Program-made: the position numbers and the translations under genes
The notes under the pieces: model-generated
The model's input: only the letters and a program-made list of their open reading frames with translations
Databases searched by the model: none
What the model was told of the DNA's origin: nothing
Part shown: one piece after another, positions 7,525-11,425 of the stretch
How positions within the stretch are numbered: the stretch's first letter is position 1
Layout: every line of letters begins with the position of its first letter
NCBI GenBank assembly: GCA_021796375.1
Contig: JAJYJF010000031.1
Coordinates: forward strand, 1-11,425
DNA: 11,425 nucleotides
Source of the DNA: Chloroflexota bacterium
Lineage (GTDB): Bacteria > Chloroflexota > Anaerolineae > Anaerolineales > Anaerolineaceae
Reading direction: 5' to 3'

Positions 7525-7559
7525 CCGCGGCAGCAATCAACCGATAAGGAGAAATAAAG

Positions 7560-8006
7560 ATGGCAGACCGAGAAGATCCACTAGTAGCATTTCATTTTGG
7601 CCTGGAAGTGGCTGGAACGCTTTCGGGTCTGTTCACCCACGTCGGCGGGCTGGGGTCCGAAACGGAAGTCGTCGAGCACAAGGTGATCTCGGAGGGCAAG
7701 GTCGAAGCGGTTATGATGGTCCCCGGGCGGCTCAAATGGACGCCGATCACCCTCAAGCGCGGCGTGACCGGCAACCTGGACATCTGGGACTGGCGCCAGA
7801 AGGTGGTCGAAGGGAAGATGAAGGATGCCCGCAAGGCAGCCTCGATCATCGCCTACTCCGAGGATGGGACGGCGGTAGCCCGCTGGAACCTGACCAACGC
7901 CTGGCCCAGCAAAGTCACCGGCCCCGAGTTCGACTCGACGACCGGCAACATCATGTTCGAAGAGGTCACCATCGTCTTCGAAGGCGTGGTGCGCGTCAAA
8001 CCGTAA
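7560..8006 (+). CDS. Inner tube protein (Afp1/T4 gp19-like)
   Basis: A 148-residue protein of the usual length for the gp19/Hcp-like tube family. It contains ADREDPLVAFHFGLEVAG, GLFTHVGGLGSETEVVEHK, LKWTPITLKRG, LDIWDWRQKVVEGK, a WNLTNAWPSKVTGPEFDS stretch and a final EEVTIVFEGVVRV strand. Hexamers of this beta-barrel protein stack to form the inner tube that the sheath propels. The ATG is preceded by AAGGAG with an 8-nt spacer, one of the best ribosome sites in the window, as expected for a high-copy component. It directly follows the sheath and is followed by the terminator-type hairpins at 8027-8095, so sheath and tube may be expressed as a segment of their own. Confidence 0.95.
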   Translation: MADREDPLVAFHFGLEVAGTLSGLFTHVGGLGSETEVVEHKVISEGKVEAVMMVPGRLKWTPITLKRGVTGNLDIWDWRQKVVEGKMKDARKAASIIAYSEDGTAVARWNLTNAWPSKVTGPEFDSTTGNIMFEEVTIVFEGVVRVKP

Positions 8007-8026
8007 CGGTTTCACGCCGTCCATTA

Positions 8027-8095
8027 CCGGGCCGCCGGGGTGATCTGGCGGCCCGGAGGAAGGGCCCGCCGCGGTTTTTTGCGGGAACGGGCCCT
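8027..8095 (+). terminator. Competing hairpins with T6 run after the tube gene (terminator/attenuator)
   Basis: Three GC-rich stems can form. A: 8027-8036 with 8047-8056 (10 bp perfect). B: 8047-8054 with 8062-8070 (8 bp, one bulged C), followed after four bases by TTTTTT at 8075-8080, an intrinsic-terminator layout. C: 8061-8072 with 8081-8095 (12 bp, 3-nt bulge), placing the T-run in its loop. B excludes both A and C, while A and C can coexist. This is consistent with partial termination between the high-copy tube gene and the low-copy genes that follow. Confidence 0.65.
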
Positions 8096-8181
8096 CCCTC
8101 GCGGCCGGCCCTCTCCGGGCGCCGAACCTGGGCTGCTCCAGGCCGCTGCTAACGATATCGCGATTCAGAAAGGTATCCACG

Positions 8182-8550
8182 ATGAACCTGCAGACCGAGT
8201 TTGAGTTTGAGCTTCCCGTCGGCTTTGTCGACGATCAAGGCACGCTGCACAAGCATGGGACGATGCGCCTGGCCACCGCCATGGACGAAATCGCCCCGAT
8301 GAGCGACATGCGCGTCAAAACCAACGAAGCCTACATGGTCATCGTCCTGCTGGCGCGGGTGGTCACCCGCCTGGGGACGCTGGATTCCATCCACACCGGC
8401 GTGATCGAGAAGCTTTTTGCCGCCGACCTGGCCTACCTGCAGACCTTTTACCAGCGCATCAACGAATCCGGAAAAACCCAATTCCCCTACACCTGCCCGC
8501 ACTGCGGCAAGACCTTCGAGCTGGACCTGGCCGGCCTGGGGGGGGAATGA
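8182..8550 (+). CDS. Putative tail-assembly protein with CPHC motif
   Basis: A 122-residue protein between the tube and the baseplate-side genes. That is where contractile phages place their tail-assembly chaperones (lambda G position, P2 E position). Residues 1 to about 95 are an acidic N-terminus (FEFELPVGFVD) and helices (MVIVLLARVVTRLG, KLFAADLAYLQTFYQRINE). Residues 105-108 are CPHC in a YTCPHCGKTFELDL zinc-ribbon-like knuckle, but the second cysteine pair is missing. GAAAGG lies 8 nt before the ATG. The last codons include an eight-G run (8538-8545), and the TGA overlaps the next ATG as ATGA. A -1 shift on the G run would join it to the next gene as a 174-residue fusion. The family is seen in eCIS loci; the chaperone role is inference from position and architecture. 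Confidence 0.8.
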   Translation: MNLQTEFEFELPVGFVDDQGTLHKHGTMRLATAMDEIAPMSDMRVKTNEAYMVIVLLARVVTRLGTLDSIHTGVIEKLFAADLAYLQTFYQRINESGKTQFPYTCPHCGKTFELDLAGLGGE

Positions 8551-8589
8551 AAGGCTACCCTCTCAGCCAGATCTACGAGGAGGTAGCCT
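8538..8589 (+). promoter_or_regulatory. Candidate programmed -1 frameshift element
   Basis: In the reading frame of the CPHC gene, G_GGG_GGG (8538-8544) fits the X_XXY_YYZ slippery pattern. A 7-nt spacer (8545-8551), which holds the zero-frame TGA, leads to an 8-bp perfect stem: AGGCTACC at 8552-8559 with GGTAGCCT at 8582-8589, loop of 22 nt. The next gene is in the -1 frame and its ATG would be read through in the fusion. The geometry is canonical; function is untested. Confidence 0.6.
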
Positions 8590-8705
8590 ACATTGCCTAT
8601 CATTTTCACTGGCCGCTGGATGAGATCCTGAACCTGGAGCACTTCCAGCGCCGGACGTGGGTGAAGGAAATTTCGAAGATCAATAAACGCTTGAACGCCG
8701 GCTGA
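8547..8705 (+). CDS. 52-residue FHWP-motif protein (DUF6760-like; resembles P2 GpE)
   Basis: A small protein starting inside the ATGA overlap with the CPHC gene. Its sequence centres on YEEVAYIAYHFHWPLDEIL, followed by HFQRRTWVKEISKINKRL, predicted as two or three helices. From memory it matches the short DUF6760 proteins of eCIS loci. The A-x-x-FHWP-x9-11-W-x-x-x-A/I pattern also resembles the P2 GpE (tail-assembly E') family. In P2 the corresponding segment is made as a -1 frameshift extension of the preceding gene, and here the frame and the upstream G run allow the same. Reinitiation at the overlapping ATG is the simpler alternative. The stop overlaps the next start as TGATG. The identity of the family name is less certain than the gene itself. 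Confidence 0.8.
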   Translation: MKGYPLSQIYEEVAYIAYHFHWPLDEILNLEHFQRRTWVKEISKINKRLNAG

Positions 8706-8875
8706 TGAAAACCACGAACCCACCCAGACGCTTCCCGTCCCCCCCAGCCCCGAAAAACCGGGCGCCGGGCGCCGGGCAGCCGGTTAAAGTCGACCTCCAG
8801 GAGCTGGCCAAAGAGATCTACGCCCTGATGAAAGAGGACCTGCGCCGCGAGCGGGAGCGGCAGGGAAGAGCATGA
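8705..8875 (+). CDS. Small helical eCIS-associated protein, 56 residues
   Basis: The ATG overlaps the previous stop as TGATG, so it is probably translated by coupling. Residues 1-26 are Pro/Arg-rich and disordered, partly from three near-copies of a CGGGCGC heptamer at 8759-8779. Residues 27-56 form one charged amphipathic helix with VDLQELAKEIYALMKEDL and an RRERERQ tail. From memory, a similar L-A-x-x-I/V-Y-x-L-x-x-x-x-L-R-x-E-R-x-R motif occurs in small or C-terminal segments of other eCIS proteins, where it may be a docking helix. It holds the slot upstream of the second tube gene and may be a small assembly or adaptor factor. Function is not known. The coding call rests on the overlap, the tight packing and the motif. 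Confidence 0.7.
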   Translation: MKTTNPPRRFPSPPAPKNRAPGAGQPVKVDLQELAKEIYALMKEDLRRERERQGRA

Positions 8876-8896
8876 CCCGCGCGGGGAGCAAAGCAC

Positions 8897-9451
8897 ATGA
8901 AGCTGATTGAGACCCCTACCACCGCCCAGTCGTCCAGCAGCACGAACGGGGCTGCTTCCCAATCGAGCGTGGATTCCGGCCCGATGTACCTGGCGCCCGC
9001 CTACATGTTTTATGTCAACCTGGGCAGCCTGCAGGTCGCCATGTTCACCGACTGCAGCGGGATCGGCGCCAAGCGCGGTTTTGAGACCATCCGCGAGGGA
9101 GGGGTCAACGACCACGCCCATATCCTGGCCGGCCCGATGGAGTACGCCACCGTCACCCTCAGACGCGGGCTCAGCCTCTCCAGCGTGCTGTGGGATTGGT
9201 TCGAGGCGGGCAAATTTGATTACGCCGTCCAGCGCTTGGACGTCACCATCTACCAGTACACCCCCGAGCTGATCGCAGCCAGCGGCGACGCCTCGGGCTC
9301 TGACCAGAAGGCCGGCGCGGTCAAAACCTGGAGCCTGGCGAGCGCCTTTCCGGTCAGCTGGAAGCTGGGCGACCTGAACTCGGCGAGCTCCGGCCTGGTG
9401 ATCGAGACCCTGGAGCTGGCTCACGAAGGGATTACGCTGATTAAAGGATGA
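8897..9451 (+). CDS. Second tube-like protein (Afp5-like, baseplate-proximal tube)
   Basis: A 184-residue gp19-like tail tube family protein. A Ser/Thr/Gln-rich N-terminal extension (residues about 7-28) precedes the tube fold: YMFYVNLGSLQVAMFTDCSG, GAKRGFETIREGG, the ATVTLRRGLSLSSVLWDWFEAGKF region and a final GLVIETLELAHEGITLI strand. An Ala/Gly/Ser-rich loop at about 130-145 interrupts the middle. In Afp/PVC a second tube paralogue (Afp5) joins the tube to the spike and baseplate, and position and length fit that role. GGGGAG lies 8 nt before the ATG. Its TGA overlaps the start of the Pro/Ala-rich gene as ATGA, so the two are likely made in a fixed ratio. Confidence 0.9.
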   Translation: MKLIETPTTAQSSSSTNGAASQSSVDSGPMYLAPAYMFYVNLGSLQVAMFTDCSGIGAKRGFETIREGGVNDHAHILAGPMEYATVTLRRGLSLSSVLWDWFEAGKFDYAVQRLDVTIYQYTPELIAASGDASGSDQKAGAVKTWSLASAFPVSWKLGDLNSASSGLVIETLELAHEGITLIKG

Positions 9452-11425
9452 CCCACGATCGCCGCTCGACCCCTGGTCTCGCGCTGCCGCTGATCCGCAG
9501 GAAAGTGGCCCGCATCCGCGCGCCGGTTCAGAATATCCGGCGCAGCCGCTGGACGCCCGCGCGGATGCGTTCGACCCAGCCGGAGAAGCTTTCCGCGGAG
9601 GTCATCGGGCGGCGGACCTCCTTCCAGACGATTTCCCGGCGGGCGCTGCCCGGCCGGGGTCAGCCCACCTGGCAGCCGATGGATCTGGTGCTGCCGGCGG
9701 GGGCTCCCGCTCCCGAGAGCAAGCCGTCCACGGCAGCCGCGCAGCAGAGCGCCAACAATTTGTTGAAGACACTGCTCGCCCGGCAGGGGAGCCAGGGCAG
9801 CCAGCCAGCGCCCTTCCCACCCGCGATGCCGGCGCCGGCCGCGCCGGTCAGGGAGGCGCCGCCAGCCTGGAAGCCGCCCGAACGCGGGGCGCGCGTTTTC
9901 CGCAAGGTTGAGGAAATCCACATCCAGCCCGCGCCGCTGGCCGGGCTTCCCGCCGAGCCGGCGCCCGCCCGTCCGGTTCGCCAGGCGGCGCCCCCCGCGG
10001 TCGAATCCGGGCGCGAAGAGCCCGCGCCCCCGCCGCAACCGCTGCCCGAGCGGCCCGCCGCGCGCCGCCGCGCCTGGAAGGAAGAGCTGCCCCCGGCAAA
10101 GCCCGCGCAAGACGAGCAGCCCGCCGCGCCGGAAACCGGGAGCGCCGAGCCTCTCCGCGCGCCGGAGTCCGGTCCGGCATTCGAGCCCTGGCTGGCAGAA
10201 GAAGGCGAAGAGGCCGCTGAGACGGTCGAATCCCCCGCGGAGAGCGTGCTCCCCGAGAGCGCGCCGCTGGCGGACGAGCCCCTGGAGAGCCCCCGGCCGG
10301 CGGCCGCCCCCCCCATCCCAGGGGTGGAAAGCCCTCTGGGAGAGGCCGCCGCCCCGGCGCCGGCAGCCACGAAGCCGGCCGCGGGCGCAGAGCCGCGCCT
10401 GACGACAGGCCCCGGGCCGCGGCCGGACTCCGCGGGAGGCATTCCTGCCTCCGCGCCGGCCGCCCCGCGCGCGCCATCGATGCCCGCCGCCGGCCTCCAG
10501 CGCCGGGCAGAGCCGCACGCGGAGCCCGAGGAAGCGCTCGCCGGCGCGGAGCTCGCACCGGCGCCCGGACCCCTCGCCGTCCGGCCTGGAGAGTCCGCGC
10601 CCGCCGGAGAAGCGCGGCCCGGGGGTGAAACCCCGCCGCCCGCCGCCGGACCCGGCATCCCCGCGCCCATGCCGGGATCGCCCGAGCCGGGCGAAGCCAG
10701 CCCCGCGGCCGGCCCGGCGCCCGCCGCGCCCTCCAGCCCAGCAGGCGTCCTGTGGCGCAAGCCCGCCCCCGCGCCTCCGGTGGAGCGGAACGAGCCGGGC
10801 CAACCCGCCGCCCTGCGGAGATCTCCAGCACAGGCTCCCATGCCGGCTTCCCCCCCGGCCGGCAGCGCGCCGGCTCCGGTCGAACCCCGGTCCCAGGCGG
10901 TGGGATCCAGCCCCTCGGAGGCTCCCGGCGCCGCAGCCCCGCAGCCGACGGAGGAAATCCCCTCTCCCGGGGATTCCGCCAACCGGCCGGATTCCGCGCC
11001 GGAGGAAGCTCTCGCACCGGAAGACCTGCCGGCCGCCCGCTTTTCCGCGGAGGCGGTCCCTCCGCCCGCGGATGCTTCCAGCCCAACCGGCGCCGCCCAG
11101 CCGGAGCTCCTCGCGCCGGCCTCCCCGCCCGGCGGGAAGCTGGCGGCCGCTCCCGCAGCCGGCGGCAGGGAGGTAGCGCCCCGGCTAAGCCCCGCCTCAG
11201 CGCTCGAAAGCGCGGAGGAAGCCCCCGCCAGACTCCCGGAAGCGCCCGCCCCGTCCGGCGCCCCGCAAGCTGGACCGCCGCTCGCCGAGGAAAGCCCGCG
11301 GGCCTTCCCCACGGCCGCCTCTTCTCCCGCCGCCCCGTCCGGGACGCCGGCTGGGGAGAGGGAGCGCGCCGACATCATTTCCGGGTCCCGCGCGCCCGCC
11401 GGGCCGAGCCCGGCCGGCAGCAGCC
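9448..11425 (+). CDS. Very long Pro/Ala-rich disordered protein, 3' partial
   Basis: A frame open for 659 codons to the window end, starting in the ATGA overlap with the second tube gene (AAAGG upstream). Residues 1 to about 75 are strongly basic (PLIRRKVARIRAPVQNIRRS, RWTPARMR, IGRRTSF, ISRRALPGRG). Residues about 95-115 could be a short helix (AAQQSANNLLKTLLARQ). The rest is low-complexity Pro/Ala/Glu/Gly, with rare tryptophan islands next to basic or acidic residues (about 141, 210, 248, 436). No enzymatic motif, signal peptide or membrane segment is visible. Comparable disordered proteins occur in eCIS loci between the Afp5-like and LysM genes. A scaffold, length-setting or cargo-packing role is possible but unproven, and a folded C-terminus may lie beyond the edge. 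Extreme GC produces long antisense frames here, which I regard as artefacts. Confidence 0.8.
   Translation, partial: MTHDRRSTPGLALPLIRRKVARIRAPVQNIRRSRWTPARMRSTQPEKLSAEVIGRRTSFQTISRRALPGRGQPTWQPMDLVLPAGAPAPESKPSTAAAQQSANNLLKTLLARQGSQGSQPAPFPPAMPAPAAPVREAPPAWKPPERGARVFRKVEEIHIQPAPLAGLPAEPAPARPVRQAAPPAVESGREEPAPPPQPLPERPAARRRAWKEELPPAKPAQDEQPAAPETGSAEPLRAPESGPAFEPWLAEEGEEAAETVESPAESVLPESAPLADEPLESPRPAAAPPIPGVESPLGEAAAPAPAATKPAAGAEPRLTTGPGPRPDSAGGIPASAPAAPRAPSMPAAGLQRRAEPHAEPEEALAGAELAPAPGPLAVRPGESAPAGEARPGGETPPPAAGPGIPAPMPGSPEPGEASPAAGPAPAAPSSPAGVLWRKPAPAPPVERNEPGQPAALRRSPAQAPMPASPPAGSAPAPVEPRSQAVGSSPSEAPGAAAPQPTEEIPSPGDSANRPDSAPEEALAPEDLPAARFSAEAVPPPADASSPTGAAQPELLAPASPPGGKLAAAPAAGGREVAPRLSPASALESAEEAPARLPEAPAPSGAPQAGPPLAEESPRAFPTAASSPAAPSGTPAGERERADIISGSRAPAGPSPAGSS

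Noticed and set aside
5884..7536. A 550-codon open frame on the minus strand opposite the sheath gene
   Set aside because: It mirrors a well-recognised sheath gene with GC-rich third positions, which leaves the antisense frame free of stops. Its translation is His/Arg/Gly/Val-rich without recognisable domains.
9421..11378. Two very long minus-strand open frames (460 and 572 codons) opposite the Pro/Ala-rich gene
   Set aside because: Extreme GC removes stop codons from all frames. The + frame starts in an ATGA overlap with a recognised gene and continues the operon, while the antisense products are simple Gly/Ala/Ser/Arg sequence.
1..11425. CRISPR arrays, tRNA or rRNA genes, insertion sequences
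   Set aside because: I saw no regularly spaced direct repeats, no tRNA-like cloverleaf sequence, no transposase motifs and no rRNA signature in the window.

Overview
The window is from a high-GC bacterium. Reading frames are dense and GC-rich at third codon positions, with Shine-Dalgarno-type start sites and ATGA/TAATG overlaps between genes. The taxon cannot be fixed from sequence alone. The gene set, a single-sheath contractile-injection locus with an AAA ATPase, would suit Chloroflexota, with Actinomycetota or Cyanobacteriota as alternatives; this is inference.

Left part (1-2340), ordinary chromosomal genes: the 3' part of a membrane-anchored endonuclease/exonuclease/phosphatase-fold protein reads rightward. 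Facing it is a leftward two-gene operon, an AHSA1/SRPBCC-fold protein followed by an ArsR-type repressor, overlapping as TAATG. Its control region is very legible: a TTGACA-17-TATACT promoter whose expected start point falls inside a perfect 12-2-12 inverted repeat, the likely operator.

Middle (about 2341-2510): an AT-rich gap (about 34% GC over 2341-2460 by hand count) with no gene. It separates the housekeeping genes from a rightward structural locus.

Right part (2635-11425): the start of an extracellular or cytoplasmic contractile injection system (eCIS, phage-tail-like particle). Order: AAA+ ATPase (Afp15-like), DUF4255/Pvc16-type tail terminator, one sheath protein, tube protein, putative tail-assembly protein with a CPHC motif, a 52-residue FHWP-motif protein, a 56-residue helical protein, a second tube-like protein (Afp5-like), and a very long Pro/Ala-rich disordered protein that runs off the right edge. 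LysM, spike, baseplate and cargo genes are not in the window and would be expected downstream.

The most interesting point is the junction of the two small genes after the tube (8536-8589). An in-frame G_GGG_GGG slippery heptamer lies 7 nt before an 8-bp stem, and a -1 shift fuses the CPHC protein to the FHWP protein. This mirrors lambda G/GT and P2 E/E', suggesting an eCIS counterpart of the frameshifted phage tail-assembly chaperone. The sheath-tube pair is also bracketed by RNA structure: a 19-20 bp hairpin upstream, and mutually exclusive terminator-type hairpins downstream. These could set the high sheath/tube to low baseplate ratio the particle needs.
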